64,000 nt of DNA from the NCBI RefSeq assembly GCF_000447295.1, contig NZ_KE650771.1, positions 5,415,559-5,479,558 on the forward strand, read 5' to 3'. Positions 1 through 9,616 of this stretch are shown here, in pieces (position 1 is the first letter of the stretch; every line of letters begins with the position of its first letter). The DNA is from Fischerella sp. PCC 9431. GTDB taxonomy: Bacteria > Cyanobacteriota > Cyanobacteriia > Cyanobacteriales > Nostocaceae. The position numbers and the translations under genes are program-made. The notes beneath the pieces were generated by a model. The model was given only the letters and a program-made list of their open reading frames with translations. It was not told the DNA's origin and did not search any database.

Positions 1-1031
1 CCACAGATAGAACATTCTTGGCTAGTACCATTTGGATTTATAGCTATTACCTTCAAACCAGCATTTACGGCTTTGTTTGAAAGTATAGTTACAAATTGGC
101 TCCAACCAGCATCATTAATACTTTTAGCCAGTCTTGTTTTAACTAGTCCTTTGATATTCAACTTTTCAACAGCAACAACATCATACTTATCAAGTAGTGT
201 TTTAGCTGTTTTAAAATGAAAATCTTTGCGAGCATCTGCAACTTTTTTGTGTTGCCTACCCAATTTTTGAATAGCTTTTCTACGACGATTAGAACCTTTC
301 TTGCGTCTTGAGACTCTACGCTGTACTGACTTTAATCTACGTTCAGCTTTGCGTAAATGCTTTGGTGCGGCAATTCTAGTATTGTCAGAAGCAACATAAA
401 AATCGATTAAGCCAACATCAATCCCAACAATGTTATCAGGGTTAAAGTCAGGTTTAATTGTGGGTACTGTTTTGTCATCAAGGCTTAAAGTGACATAGTA
501 ACCGTCTGCTTTTTTGGTAACAGATACGGTTTTAATATCAAAGCCATCGGGTACTGGTCGATGGGCAATTACTTTAATATCCCCAATTTTTGACAACGTG
601 ATTCTGTTATTAACAAAATGATGCTTTTTAAACTGAGTATAGGTAAAAGTTTTATATTGACCTCTTCCTTTGAATCTCGGTCTACCTGACTTTTTGCCGT
701 TAATATCACCTTTTAACCATCTATCAAAAGCTAACTCAACTTTTTTAGGGACTTCCTGTAGTACTTGAGAATGAATATCTTTGTACCAAGGTCTATCTAC
801 CTTGAGTTGAACCAGAGATGCTTTTTGATTGTAGTAATTGGGTTGTTCTTTTAGCTCTGGTATATGGCAAATTAATGGACATCTATTAATAGAACAACGA
901 TTCCTTTCATACCAATCAAACCTTTGAGCAAGTAAATAGTTGTATTGGCAACGCAACATTTCAAGCGTTTTATCGATTTTTTCTGCTTGCTTTTTAGTGG
1001 GTTTGATTTTGTATTGGTATGAAGTTTTCAT
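1..1031 (-). CDS. tnpB: TnpB, RNA-guided nuclease of an IS200/IS605-type element (C-terminus beyond window edge)
   Basis: About 343 residues are visible, reading leftwards from ATG at 1031 and open through position 1. The sequence shows a basic N-terminal region, then the RuvC-like signature GIDVGL (Asp about residue 205) and VVAVEKLNIKGL (Glu about residue 289), and the first half of the zinc ribbon (Cys about 340 and 343, motif CSIC) just before the edge. Known TnpB proteins are transposon-encoded nucleases guided by a right-end (omega) RNA; that RNA and the third catalytic Asp would lie outside the window on the left. No tnpA is adjacent on the visible side. A small ribbon-helix-helix ORF is divergent at 1097. 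The family is clear; whether the copy is intact cannot be judged. Confidence 0.9.
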   Translation of the reverse strand, partial: MKTSYQYKIKPTKKQAEKIDKTLEMLRCQYNYLLAQRFDWYERNRCSINRCPLICHIPELKEQPNYYNQKASLVQLKVDRPWYKDIHSQVLQEVPKKVELAFDRWLKGDINGKKSGRPRFKGRGQYKTFTYTQFKKHHFVNNRITLSKIGDIKVIAHRPVPDGFDIKTVSVTKKADGYYVTLSLDDKTVPTIKPDFNPDNIVGIDVGLIDFYVASDNTRIAAPKHLRKAERRLKSVQRRVSRRKKGSNRRRKAIQKLGRQHKKVADARKDFHFKTAKTLLDKYDVVAVEKLNIKGLVKTRLAKSINDAGWSQFVTILSNKAVNAGLKVIAINPNGTSQECSIC

Positions 1032-1096
1032 TACTTTGTTTTTGCTATCGACCTATAAATAAGATAGCCTAAACGTGTATCCAGCGTGTAACCAAT

Positions 1097-1264
1097 ATGA
1101 AAAACAAACAATTAAGATTGAGGATGTCTGAACGACGTTTTTATAAGCTACAATTATGTGCCGTCCAATCTGACAAAACAATGACTCAGATCATTGAAGA
1201 ACTTATTGACTCGTTACCAGCCCCAGAGATTGGCAATTCCTCATCGACCAACATTGCTGATTGA
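1097..1264 (+). CDS. Small ribbon-helix-helix (CopG-like) protein, divergent from tnpB
   Basis: This is a 55-residue ORF starting at ATG 1097. The N-terminus KQLRLRMSERRFYKL followed by two predicted helices ending in MTQIIEELIDSL has the strand-helix-helix pattern of MetJ/Arc/CopG DNA-binding proteins, here with a short acidic and Ser-rich tail. It starts only 65 bp from the divergent tnpB start, so both could share a promoter region and the product could regulate tnpB; that role is inference. A hairpin with a T-run follows at 1329-1356. Confidence 0.6.
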   Translation: MKNKQLRLRMSERRFYKLQLCAVQSDKTMTQIIEELIDSLPAPEIGNSSSTNIAD

Positions 1265-1328
1265 ACTGCGTTCAATTACGCCCGTCGGTCAATTCGTCAT
1301 TGCCCAAAAATTCATCCCGACGCTCAAC

Positions 1329-1356
1329 GAAGCCTTAGAGCGCGGGGCTTCTTTTT
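1329..1356 (+). terminator. Hairpin with T-run after the RHH ORF
   Basis: GAAGCC (1329-1334) pairs with GGCTTC (1346-1351) and is followed by five T. It fits an intrinsic terminator for the small ORF, but it could equally be the subterminal hairpin of the TnpB element end. Confidence 0.5.
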
Positions 1357-1472
1357 GAAAGAGCTAAAGTTGCCGTCCATTGTTATACAAAATTTTACTA
1401 TTATCTGGATTTTTATTCTGGAAAGCCAGTCATAGTCTAAGCTTGGGTATTTTTGGAGAAGTCTAAAAGAAC

Positions 1473-2993
1473 ATGACTGGATTAAATGTTGTCCTTTGGT
1501 TACGTCAGCTAGTTTTTGGCTTGGGCTTAAGCTGTCTACTTTTACTTTCAGGTTGTGTTATAAATAATACCACTGCTGGGAACACACTTACGGTCGCTAC
1601 AGAACCTACGTTTGCGCCTTTCGAGTTTCAATCAGCCAGTGGAGAGTTGCAAGGCTTTGACATTGATTTGATGAATGCGATCGCCCAAGAAGCTGGCTTT
1701 AAAGTTAAGTATCAAAATATGCCTTTTGCTGGTATGATTCCAGCATTGCAAGCGCAAACTATAGATGCCGCAGTTGCGGCAATGACGATTACTGCCGAAC
1801 GGGCGAAGACAATTTCCTTCTCTCGTCCTTACTTCAAATCAGGGCTAGCGATCGTCACCCGCACAGATAATCAAAACATTACCAATTTTGATCATCTTAA
1901 AAACAAAACCATTGGCGTACAAATTGGCACAACTGGCGCACAGAAGGCTAAAAGTATTCCAGGAGCTGAAATTCGCACTTTTAATGATTCACCTTTAACT
2001 CTTCAAGCATTAATCAATGGTAATGTCGATGCCGTTCTTAACGATCAAGTCGTTATCTTATATGGCATCAACAGTGGCAACCTCAAGGGACTCAAAGTGG
2101 TTAGCAGTCTGCTCACAGAAGAATTTTATGGTATTCCTACACCGAAAGGATCGCCCAACTTGCAAGCGATTAACCAAGGCATCGAAACAGTACTGAAAAA
2201 TGGTATTTACGCCAAAATATACCAAAAGTGGTTTGGTATCCAACCGCCACAAATACCAGAAAAATCACCCATTGAAAACCAGACTTCCGAAAAAGGTATA
2301 TCTCAACTATTTACTTCACTAAACATTATCTTTAAGTCCTTACCCAGCTTGTTAAGTGGGGCTTTAGTAACACTTGAACTCACTGCAATCTCAGTCTTGC
2401 TGGGTATGATCGGGGGTACACTAATTGCAATTGCTCGCCTTTTCTCCACTCCGCCTTTGCGCTGGATTGCTAGAGCATATGTAGACTTTTTCCGGGGAAC
2501 GCCCTTGCTGGTGCAGATTTTTATGATTTACTTTGGGTTGCCTGCTTTAGCCCAGAATTTTGATTTTACTTTCACTTTAAATCGTTTAGCAGCAGCAGTG
2601 ATTGCATTGAGTCTTAATAGTGCTGCCTACATTGCTGAAGTTGTCCGGGCAGGCATTCAATCAATTGATCCTGGGCAAACAGAAGCCTCTCAATCACTGG
2701 GTTTAAGCTCAATGCAAACGATGCGCTATGTAATTTTTCCTCAAGCCCTCCGGCGGATGCTGCCACCTCTTGGCAATGAGTTTATTAGCCTACTCAAAGA
2801 CACCAGCTTAGTCGCTATCATCGGATTTGAAGAGTTGTTTCGCAAAGGACAGCTGATTGTAGCTGATAATTATCGTTCATTTGAGATTTACGCCACTGTC
2901 GCCTTGGTTTATTTATTCCTGACCTTGCTTTCTTCTCAAGCATTCAGTCGCTTTGAGCAGTTGCTCAATCCCGTCAAGGAAAAGAGCAAGTAA
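1473..2993 (+). CDS. bgtB: Amino-acid ABC transporter: substrate-binding protein fused to permease (BgtB type)
   Basis: This 506-residue protein joins two normally separate parts. A lipoprotein signal peptide ends in lipobox LSGC with the lipidated Cys at residue 28. A family-3 solute-binding domain follows (about 38-257, starting LTVATEPTFAPFEF). The C-terminal half (about 285-500) is a HisM/GlnP-type permease with several membrane segments and the cytoplasmic EAA loop near residue 402 (EASQSLGLSSM, PQALRRMLPPL), which docks the ATPase. The same fusion is known from the cyanobacterial Bgt system for basic amino acids and glutamine, whose ATPase BgtA is encoded separately. No ATPase gene is nearby here. 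Substrate specificity is inferred from the fusion architecture only. Confidence 0.8.
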   Translation: MTGLNVVLWLRQLVFGLGLSCLLLLSGCVINNTTAGNTLTVATEPTFAPFEFQSASGELQGFDIDLMNAIAQEAGFKVKYQNMPFAGMIPALQAQTIDAAVAAMTITAERAKTISFSRPYFKSGLAIVTRTDNQNITNFDHLKNKTIGVQIGTTGAQKAKSIPGAEIRTFNDSPLTLQALINGNVDAVLNDQVVILYGINSGNLKGLKVVSSLLTEEFYGIPTPKGSPNLQAINQGIETVLKNGIYAKIYQKWFGIQPPQIPEKSPIENQTSEKGISQLFTSLNIIFKSLPSLLSGALVTLELTAISVLLGMIGGTLIAIARLFSTPPLRWIARAYVDFFRGTPLLVQIFMIYFGLPALAQNFDFTFTLNRLAAAVIALSLNSAAYIAEVVRAGIQSIDPGQTEASQSLGLSSMQTMRYVIFPQALRRMLPPLGNEFISLLKDTSLVAIIGFEELFRKGQLIVADNYRSFEIYATVALVYLFLTLLSSQAFSRFEQLLNPVKEKSK

Positions 2994-3096
2994 TCGGGAG
3001 TTTTATTTGTCAATAAGAATTAATCAAAATCAAATGCGATCGCGCTTATGAGGCAATACGGTTCAGTTAAGGATTTTTAGTACCGAAAATTGGTCT

Positions 3097-3150
3097 GTAG
3101 AGACGCGCCTTAGCAAAGCCATGCGGACAGTGCTATTGGCGCGTCTCTAC
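3097..3150. repeat. Dispersed inverted repeat (GTAGAGACGCGCC arms)
   Basis: Two perfect 13-base arms, 3097-3109 and 3138-3150, enclose a 28-base loop. The GTAGAGACGCG core also occurs at 3559-3583 in a different palindromic setting. It looks like one of the non-coding dispersed hairpin repeats of filamentous cyanobacteria. It lies about 100 bp after the transporter gene and could act as its transcript end, though there is no T-run. Confidence 0.7.
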
Positions 3151-3204
3151 AAATTTATATGGATCGTGATTAACGTGAAATGGTATAAGATTTAAACCTC
3201 AACA

Positions 3205-3408
3205 TTCAAGCTTTAAGGCTTAATGTTCAAGCTTTAAGGCTTAATGTTCAAACTTTAAGACTTAATATTCAAACTTTAAGGCTTAATGTTCAAACTTTAA
3301 GGCTTAATGTTCAAACTTTAAGGCTTAATGTTCAAACTTTAAGGCTTAATGTTCAAGCTTTAAGGCTTAATGTTCAAACTTTAAGGCTTAATGTTCAAAC
3401 TTTAAGGC
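3205..3408. repeat. Tandem array of ten 21-bp units
   Basis: The consensus unit is TTCAAACTTTAAGGCTTAATG, 21 bp, repeated about ten times with few substitutions (A/G at position 6, one unit with AAGACTTAATA). Each unit contains the short inverted repeat TTAAG-G-CTTAA. No ORF runs through it and the units directly abut, so it is not a CRISPR array. Confidence 0.9.
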
Positions 3409-3701
3409 AATTACTTCCCCCTTGTCCCCAATACGGTTCGGATAAGATAAATCGATCAACATTTAAACCCCATGACCCGCTCTACATAACCTTGCCCCCG
3501 ATCCCCAATCCCCCAATACGGTTCGGATAAGACAAACCAATTGATATTTAAATCCACCACAGACGCGATAAATCGCGTCTCTACAAGCCCAAAATGATGA
3601 CGAAAAATTCTTAACCGAACCGTATTGCCCAATCCCCGATCCCCGTTACCCCTTATCCCCAAAGGGGACCCCACCTTCCCCAATCCCCAATCCCCGATCC
3701 C
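3409..3701. repeat. Mosaic of dispersed repeats and STRR between bgtB-like gene and hemW
   Basis: This gene-free stretch holds three copies of a motif around AATACGGTTCGGATAAG (about 3430, 3516 and, inverted, 3613; a related copy lies at 3056). It also holds the palindrome AGACGCGATAAATCGCGTCT at about 3562-3581 and, from about 3628, heptamer STRR of the CCCCAAT/CCCCGAT type. No gene is seen. Confidence 0.75.
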
Positions 3702-4883
3702 CTATCCCAACTCCGCAAACAACTTTGACAAAATTACGTTAGAAAACAAAAATCCATCGGGATCACTTAAACGCAATCTTTCTTTTTCAAGTTTGATCCA
3801 GCCTTGTTGAAAGTACGGTTGTAAACATTTCTCAATCTCTTCTATTTTCTTTTCTCCAAACTGTTCTACTAGCACTGCTAAATTTACGCCTTCTGCTAAA
3901 CGTAACCCTAGCATTAAGGTTTCTAACAAAATTTCATCTGCTGAGGTGACTTCACAATCAATTACACAACCAGCTTCTACCCACTGGTAATATTCTTTGG
4001 TTTTACGCGGACGAGTAAATCTCTTCCCTGCGACATAACTAGCTGCACCCATACCAAAGCCATAATAAGGGCGATTTTGCCAGTAAACTCGATTATGCTG
4101 ACATTGGTGTCCGACTTTGGCATAGTTGGAAATTTCATAATGTTCATAACCTGCACCAGTTAAGATTTGCTGCGCCATCTGGTACATTTTGACTGTGGTT
4201 TCATCTGTTGGTAGGGGATGAGTACCGCCTTTGTAGTAACGACCAAAGGCTGTTCCTGGTTCTATAGTCAGGTCATATATAGATATATGTGTTGGTGCAA
4301 TAGCAATTGCTTTTTCTAATGACTCCTGCCACCTATCTAAAGTTTGATGCGGTAAGCCGGAGATTAAGTCTATGCTAAATTTAGGGAATCCAACTTGTGA
4401 GATTAAGTCTACTGCATTGTAAATATCAGCAACGGAATGCGATCGCCCACAAGCTTGCAATAAATCTGTATCAAAGGCTTGTACACCCAAGCTGACGCGA
4501 GTAATACCAGCACTACGATAGCCTTGAATGTGCGCTAGATCAAACGTACCTGGGTCTATTTCCATCGAAATTTCCACCCCAGGAGAAATACTAAACTTTT
4601 GCTCTAACGCCAATAATATATGTTGCAATTGTTGCACAGATAAAAGTGAGGGAGTACCGCCACCAAAGAAAATTGTTTGTAGAGATTGACCAAAAATAGG
4701 AGCAATGGCAATTTCCTGACAAAGAATGTCTACGTATTGAGAAATAGTGTTAGATGTTTCACCACGCAAGCGATCGCCTACAACATAAATCGGAAAATCA
4801 CAGTAAAAACATCGGCGTCTGCAAAAAGGAATATGTATGTAAGCAGAAGTAGGAATGTCTGAAACTATATCTTTTTGTACCAT
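3702..4883 (-). CDS. hemW: HemW-like radical SAM protein (coproporphyrinogen III oxidase family)
   Basis: This 393-residue protein starts at ATG 4883. Near the N-terminus YIHIPFCRRRCFYC supplies the radical-SAM cluster ligands Cys21, Cys25 and Cys28 in the CxxxCxxC spacing. It continues with FFGGGTPSLL, a glycine-rich SAM-binding segment, and SLGVQAFD, all typical of the HemN/HemW family. HemW is known as a heme-binding chaperone related to oxygen-independent coproporphyrinogen oxidase HemN; the length of just under 400 residues favours HemW over HemN (about 450-460). It stands alone, with STRR immediately downstream at its 3' end. Confidence 0.85.
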   Translation of the reverse strand: MVQKDIVSDIPTSAYIHIPFCRRRCFYCDFPIYVVGDRLRGETSNTISQYVDILCQEIAIAPIFGQSLQTIFFGGGTPSLLSVQQLQHILLALEQKFSISPGVEISMEIDPGTFDLAHIQGYRSAGITRVSLGVQAFDTDLLQACGRSHSVADIYNAVDLISQVGFPKFSIDLISGLPHQTLDRWQESLEKAIAIAPTHISIYDLTIEPGTAFGRYYKGGTHPLPTDETTVKMYQMAQQILTGAGYEHYEISNYAKVGHQCQHNRVYWQNRPYYGFGMGAASYVAGKRFTRPRKTKEYYQWVEAGCVIDCEVTSADEILLETLMLGLRLAEGVNLAVLVEQFGEKKIEEIEKCLQPYFQQGWIKLEKERLRLSDPDGFLFSNVILSKLFAELG

Positions 4884-5234
4884 TTTGAGTAAAAATTAAA
4901 ATAAGATTATTAAAGTTACAAAACATGAAAATTAATAAGTTAAGTAAAACACAGAAGCCAAGAATATCTCAGGCAAGGGGGAAAATCCGTACTGGCAGCA
5001 CTGTTGGAATTAGCATTTTATTCTAATTATTTCTAGTTATTTATTAACAATTTTTTATCGTTTTTAAGTAAAAAGATGGCAATAATAGAGCATAAAATTC
5101 TTTAGTTATAATGAGTGCAGATGTTATCAGTCTCAACCTCTAGTATGAGCGTAAATATATTAAATCGCTCTTAGCGATGAGATAAAAAATACTTTACCTA
5201 TCAAATAAAACTGTTGCAGGAAATTAGCACTATT
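4884..5234. other. AT-rich divergent intergenic region
   Basis: This region lies between the divergent hemW and PIN-TRAM genes and should carry both promoters. It is AT-rich; no repeat, RNA or clear operator was recognised. Confidence 0.5.
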
Positions 5235-6311
5235 ATGCTTGATGCAATTATCATATTCTCATTCATCCTAGCAGTGGCAGGGGTAGGTTTCTACAGTATC
5301 GAGTTGCTGCCAGATGCAGCACTGGATCGGGTAACAAACATAGAAGCTCTACGCTTAGTTTTTGCTGCTTTTGCTGCTATTCTTGGCGGCGCAGTCGGAC
5401 TGAGATTTCAGACAGCCTATCGCCGTCTAGAAAGCCAAGTCCGGGAAATGCCATTTGAAATCATCTTGACTCGTGCGATCGGTCTAGTTATTGGGTTATT
5501 GATCGCTAATCTCATGCTAGCACCTTTATTTTTGCTACCAATTCCCGCCGATTTTAGCTTTATTAAGCCATTGGTCGCAGTTGTTGGTAGTATCGTGCTG
5601 GCTTATACTGGCATGAATCTGGCTGATACTCACGGACGTGGTTTGTTGCGCTTGATTAATCCCAACACTGTAGAAACATTGTTAGTAGAAGGAACACTTA
5701 AACCAGCTAGCACCAAGGTTTTAGACACCAGCTGTATTATTGATGGTCGGATTGAAACACTTCTCGAAACTGGCTTTTTGGAAGGACAGCTACTTGTACC
5801 ACAATTTGTCTTGCAAGAACTGCAACAAGTAGCAGATGCAAGTAAAGATCAAAAACGTGTACGGGGAAGACGGGGACTAGAAATTCTCAATCGCATTAAA
5901 ACAGTTTACCCGGATCGCATTTTGATTAACTCAATAGACTACGACGATATCACAACCGTAGATGCTAAGTTAGTCCGGTTTGCCCAAGAAATCAATGGCA
6001 CACTCCTAACAAATGACTACAACCTGTCTAAAGTAGCCAGTGTGCAGAAAGTCCCTGTTTTAAATGTTAACGATTTAGTTAATGCTGTACGTCCAACTTA
6101 TTTACCAGGGGATAACATTGACCTGAAAATTCTCAAAGAAGGTAAAGAACCCAGTCAAGGAATTGGCTACCTCGATGATGGCACAATGGTCGTGGTCGAA
6201 GAAGGTAGTAATTATGTCGGTGGGGAATTGCGGGTAGTTGTCACCAGCGCCTTGCAAACATCCGCCGGAAGAATGATCTTTGCCAAACCCCAAGCCTCTG
6301 CATTAGCATGA
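5235..6311 (+). CDS. PIN-TRAM domain membrane protein (YacL-like)
   Basis: From ATG 5235 the protein has 358 residues. Four hydrophobic segments occupy about residues 1-130. A PIN nuclease domain follows from about residue 160 (VLDTSCIIDGRI, with acidic residues, and LLTNDYNLSKVA). The last 70 residues form a TRAM-like beta domain (KEGKEPSQGIGYLDDGTMVVVE). This arrangement is that of the Bacillus YacL family, membrane-anchored putative RNases that are widespread in cyanobacteria. An in-frame TTG at 5214 would add seven residues, but ATG 5235 leads directly into the first membrane segment and is preferred. A strong terminator follows at 6354-6386. The RNA substrate is unknown. Confidence 0.85.
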   Translation: MLDAIIIFSFILAVAGVGFYSIELLPDAALDRVTNIEALRLVFAAFAAILGGAVGLRFQTAYRRLESQVREMPFEIILTRAIGLVIGLLIANLMLAPLFLLPIPADFSFIKPLVAVVGSIVLAYTGMNLADTHGRGLLRLINPNTVETLLVEGTLKPASTKVLDTSCIIDGRIETLLETGFLEGQLLVPQFVLQELQQVADASKDQKRVRGRRGLEILNRIKTVYPDRILINSIDYDDITTVDAKLVRFAQEINGTLLTNDYNLSKVASVQKVPVLNVNDLVNAVRPTYLPGDNIDLKILKEGKEPSQGIGYLDDGTMVVVEEGSNYVGGELRVVVTSALQTSAGRMIFAKPQASALA

Positions 6312-6353
6312 GCAAAATGCCAAGTTCTAATTTACCAAAAAATATTCTTATGG

Positions 6354-6386
6354 CCGATGCAACTTGAATGCATCGGTTATTTTTTG
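6354..6386 (+). terminator. Intrinsic terminator of the PIN-TRAM gene
   Basis: CCGATGCA (6354-6361) pairs perfectly with TGCATCGG (6369-6376) across a 7-base loop and is followed by TTATTTTTT. Confidence 0.85.
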
Positions 6387-6494
6387 GTCAATTGATCAAT
6401 ATATACAATGCACAGCAGCAACTGTGGTATAAACTGTCTAGCATTGAATAAATAAAATTAAAAATAAAAAATCAAAAATTAAAAATTTATAAAA

Positions 6495-6815
6495 ATGAAA
6501 AATAGAAAATACATTTATTTGATAGTTATAAGTAGCATTGTGGTAAGTCTTAGTAGTTATCAAGGAGCAAAAGTAATAGCATTGCCACCGCCAGAAGACA
6601 TACCAGAAGAAATATTACGAACAGAAATTATATTAGCAGCGCGATCGCCAATTGACGGCAAACCTCTATCTGCTGCTGAGTATGCACAACTGCAAGCCCA
6701 ACTGCAACAAGCCCCACCACCAAAACTAAATTCCAAAATCAGAGAAAATATCTTTTTGCTGAGACTGCGTAAAGCATTATTCCAGCTTTTCCCTTTTTTG
6801 GATACATTGATTTAG
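6495..6815 (+). CDS. Small exported protein of unknown function
   Basis: This 106-residue protein starts at ATG 6495. An N-terminal signal-like segment ([19 protein letters not shown]) precedes a Pro-rich, acidic stretch ([12 protein letters not shown]) and then a segment reading [16 protein letters not shown] with Gln-rich helices. The second half is amphipathic and ends in hydrophobic [12 protein letters not shown]. It resembles conserved cyanobacterial hypothetical proteins of similar size, but I cannot name a family or function. STRR begins three bases after the stop. Confidence 0.6.
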   Translation: MKNRKYIYLIVISSIVVSLSSYQGAKVIALPPPEDIPEEILRTEIILAARSPIDGKPLSAAEYAQLQAQLQQAPPPKLNSKIRENIFLLRLRKALFQLFPFLDTLI

Positions 6816-6817
6816 TC

Positions 6818-7092
6818 AATTGGGGATCGGGGATCGGGGATCGGGGATCGGGGATCGGGAATTGGGCATTGGGCATTGGGCATTGGGGATCGGGCATTGG
6901 GCATTGGGCATTGGGCATTGGGCATTGGGCATGGGGCATTGTGTATTACTTATTCTCCCTTCTCCCTTCTCCCTGCTCCCTGCTCCCTTCTCCCTTCTCC
7001 CTGCTCCCTGCTCCCTTCTCCCTTCTCCCTGCTCCCTGCTCCCTGCTCCCTGCTCCCTGCTCCCTTGTCCCCTTTCCCCAATCCCCGATCCC
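6818..7092. repeat. STRR block upstream of glgB
   Basis: About 275 bp of heptamers run in sequence GGGGATC, then GGGCATT, then TCCCTTC/TCCCTGC, then CCCCGATC. A near-identical order of heptamers occurs at 12955-13247, so the block behaves as a composite dispersed repeat. Open frames through it have no coding character. Confidence 0.9.
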
Positions 7093-7204
7093 TAATTTAC
7101 GATTGACACGAAGACAAAATTGCAAATAAATGTAAAGAATAATATATAGAAGTTAAAAAAGCAGATTTACTTAGACACTTTATTCAACCAACGTAGGTAG
7201 CTCC

Positions 7205-9505
7205 ATGTCAATGACCATGATTGCCCCCGAACAAGTAAACCGTATCGTTTGGAATCAGCATCAAGATCCGTTTGAAATATTAGGTTCCCATCTTGTAGAA
7301 GCAAATGGCACAACTGTTTGGGCTGTGCGAGCCTACCTACCCAATGCTAGTGAGGCGTGGGTGCTTCTTCCTGAAGAAAGAAAAGAATATCCAATGCAAA
7401 GCGTGCATGATCCACATTTTTTTGAATGCGCGATCGAAACAAAAGAATTAGCAAACTACCAACTCAAAATCAAAGAAGGGGAACACGAACGAGTCATCTA
7501 TGATCCTTATGCTTTCCGTTCCCCCCGCTTGACTGAGTTTGATCTACATTTGTTTGCTGAAGGAAACCATCACCGCATTTACGAAAAATTGGGAGCGCAC
7601 ACCACAGAAGTCAATGGCGTTAAAGGAGTTTATTTTGCCGTTTGGGCGCCTAATGCACGTAACGTTTCAGTACTTGGCGATTTCAACAAGTGGGATGGAC
7701 GCCAACACCAGATGCGTAAAGGACAAACTGGGGTTTGGGAATTGTTTATTCCTGAAATTGGGGTAGGAGAAAATTACAAATATGAAATCAAAAATATAGA
7801 AGGTCATATTTACGAAAAATCTGATCCCTACGGTTTCCAACAAGAACCTCGTCCCAAAACAGCTTCGATTGTCACTGACCTAGATAGTTATCAGTGGAAC
7901 GACGAAGAGTGGATGGAAAAGCGGCGTCACACTGATCCTTTGACTCAACCCATCTCAGTTTACGAAGTACATTTAGGTTCTTGGTTACATGGTTCTAGTG
8001 CGGAACCACCCAAACTCCCCAATGGGGAAACCGAACCAGTAGTTGCTGTTTCCGAACTTAACACTGGTGCGCGTTTTCTGACTTATCGAGAATTAGCAGA
8101 CAGGTTGATTCCCTACGTTAAAGACTTAGGCTACACTCACATAGAATTATTGCCGATCGCAGAACATCCCTTTGATGGTTCTTGGGGTTATCAAGTCACG
8201 GGCTATTATGCTCCTACTTCCCGTTACGGTAGCCCAGATGATTTTATGTATTTTGTTGACCAGTGCCATAAAAACGATATTGGCGTCATTGTAGATTGGG
8301 TTCCTGGTCACTTCCCCAAAGATGGTCATGGTTTAGCTTTCTTTGATGGGACTCACCTTTATGAACATGCCGATCCCCGCAAAGGCGAACATAAAGAATG
8401 GGGAACTTTGGTATTTAACTACTCACGCAACGAAGTCCGCAATTTCCTAGTTGCAAACGCTCTGTTTTGGTTTGATAAATACCACATTGACGGGATTCGT
8501 GTTGATGCGGTTGCTTCTATGCTTTACCTCGATTATTGCCGCAAAGAAGGGGAATGGCTTCCCAATCAATATGGAGGAAGAGAAAACTTAGAAGCAGCTG
8601 ATTTTCTGCGTCAGGTTAACCACCTAATCTTTAGCTATTTTCCTGGAGTTGTCTCGGTTGCTGAAGAATCTACATCTTGGCCAATGGTTTCCTGGCCTAC
8701 CTACACTGGTGGCTTGGGCTTTAACTTAAAGTGGAACATGGGCTGGATGCACGACATGCTGGATTATTTCAGCATGGACCCCTGGTTCCGTCAGTTCCAC
8801 CAAAACAATATTACTTTTAGTATGTGGTATCACCACAGCGAAAACTTCATGTTGGCACTGTCTCACGATGAAGTTGTGCATGGTAAGAGCAACATCATCG
8901 GTAAAATGCCAGGTGATAGATGGCAAAAATTTGCTAACGCCCGTTGTTTGTTTGCCTATATGTTTGCTCACCCAGGTAAGAAAACCATGTTTATGAGCAT
9001 GGAGTTTGGGCAGTGGAGTGAGTGGAATGTATGGGCTGATTTAGAATGGCATTTGTTGCAATATGAAGCCCATCAACAACTCAAAGATTTTTTCAAGGAG
9101 CTAAACCATCTCTACCGCAGTGAACCAGCTTTGTATACTTTGGATTTTGCCAGAGAAGGGTTTGAGTGGATTGATTGTAGCGATAACCGTCACAGCGTCG
9201 TGTCCTTTATCCGTAGAGACAAAGACTCTGAAGATTTTGTAATTGTGGTTTGCAACTTCACCCCCCAACCCCATTCCCACTACCGTATCGGTGTACCGGA
9301 GCCAGGATTTTATACCGAGTTATTCAATACTGATGCGCGAAAATACGGTGGTAGCAATATGGGTAATTTAGGTGGTAAATGGACTGAGAATTGGTCAATG
9401 CATAATCGGTCTTATTCTATAGATTTATGTTTACCACCCTTGGGTGTGTTGATTCTCAAGTTGGATAGGGATAAGACTGCTGAGGTGATGGAATCTCAAG
9501 AATAA
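7205..9505 (+). CDS. glgB: 1,4-alpha-glucan branching enzyme
   Basis: This 766-residue GH13 protein starts at ATG 7205 ([15 protein letters not shown]). An N-terminal extension and a CBM48 domain ([20 protein letters not shown]) precede the catalytic barrel. The catalytic nucleophile is Asp434 in [16 protein letters not shown], the acid/base is Glu487 in [10 protein letters not shown], and the transition-state Asp lies in [11 protein letters not shown]. The spacing of 53 residues between nucleophile and acid equals that in E. coli GlgB (D405/E458). The enzyme introduces alpha-1,6 branches into glycogen. The gene is monocistronic, flanked by STRR upstream and a convergent gene downstream. Confidence 0.97.
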   Translation: MSMTMIAPEQVNRIVWNQHQDPFEILGSHLVEANGTTVWAVRAYLPNASEAWVLLPEERKEYPMQSVHDPHFFECAIETKELANYQLKIKEGEHERVIYDPYAFRSPRLTEFDLHLFAEGNHHRIYEKLGAHTTEVNGVKGVYFAVWAPNARNVSVLGDFNKWDGRQHQMRKGQTGVWELFIPEIGVGENYKYEIKNIEGHIYEKSDPYGFQQEPRPKTASIVTDLDSYQWNDEEWMEKRRHTDPLTQPISVYEVHLGSWLHGSSAEPPKLPNGETEPVVAVSELNTGARFLTYRELADRLIPYVKDLGYTHIELLPIAEHPFDGSWGYQVTGYYAPTSRYGSPDDFMYFVDQCHKNDIGVIVDWVPGHFPKDGHGLAFFDGTHLYEHADPRKGEHKEWGTLVFNYSRNEVRNFLVANALFWFDKYHIDGIRVDAVASMLYLDYCRKEGEWLPNQYGGRENLEAADFLRQVNHLIFSYFPGVVSVAEESTSWPMVSWPTYTGGLGFNLKWNMGWMHDMLDYFSMDPWFRQFHQNNITFSMWYHHSENFMLALSHDEVVHGKSNIIGKMPGDRWQKFANARCLFAYMFAHPGKKTMFMSMEFGQWSEWNVWADLEWHLLQYEAHQQLKDFFKELNHLYRSEPALYTLDFAREGFEWIDCSDNRHSVVSFIRRDKDSEDFVIVVCNFTPQPHSHYRIGVPEPGFYTELFNTDARKYGGSNMGNLGGKWTENWSMHNRSYSIDLCLPPLGVLILKLDRDKTAEVMESQE

Positions 9506-9517
9506 TTATCCGTTTGT

Positions 9518-9562
9518 AGTAGGCGGTTTAGCAGCATTATTTAAGGTATGCTTACGCCTACT
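9518..9562. terminator. Possible bidirectional terminator between convergent genes
   Basis: AGTAGGCG (9518-9525) pairs with CGCCTACT (9555-9562) across a loop that itself contains AGCA/TGCT. It lies between the convergent glgB and the next gene. There is no T-run, so the function is uncertain. Confidence 0.35.
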
Positions 9563-9616
9563 CACAAATTATCAGATGAGACGTGCGATCGCACGCATTT
9601 CATGCTTTATTTTGGA

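Noticed and set aside
6818-7129. Several overlapping frames of Gly-Ile-Gly-His or Pro-Ala-Pro-Cys repeats
   Set aside because: Heptamer repeats keep frames open on both strands; no SD, no conserved protein, same pattern at every STRR block in the window.
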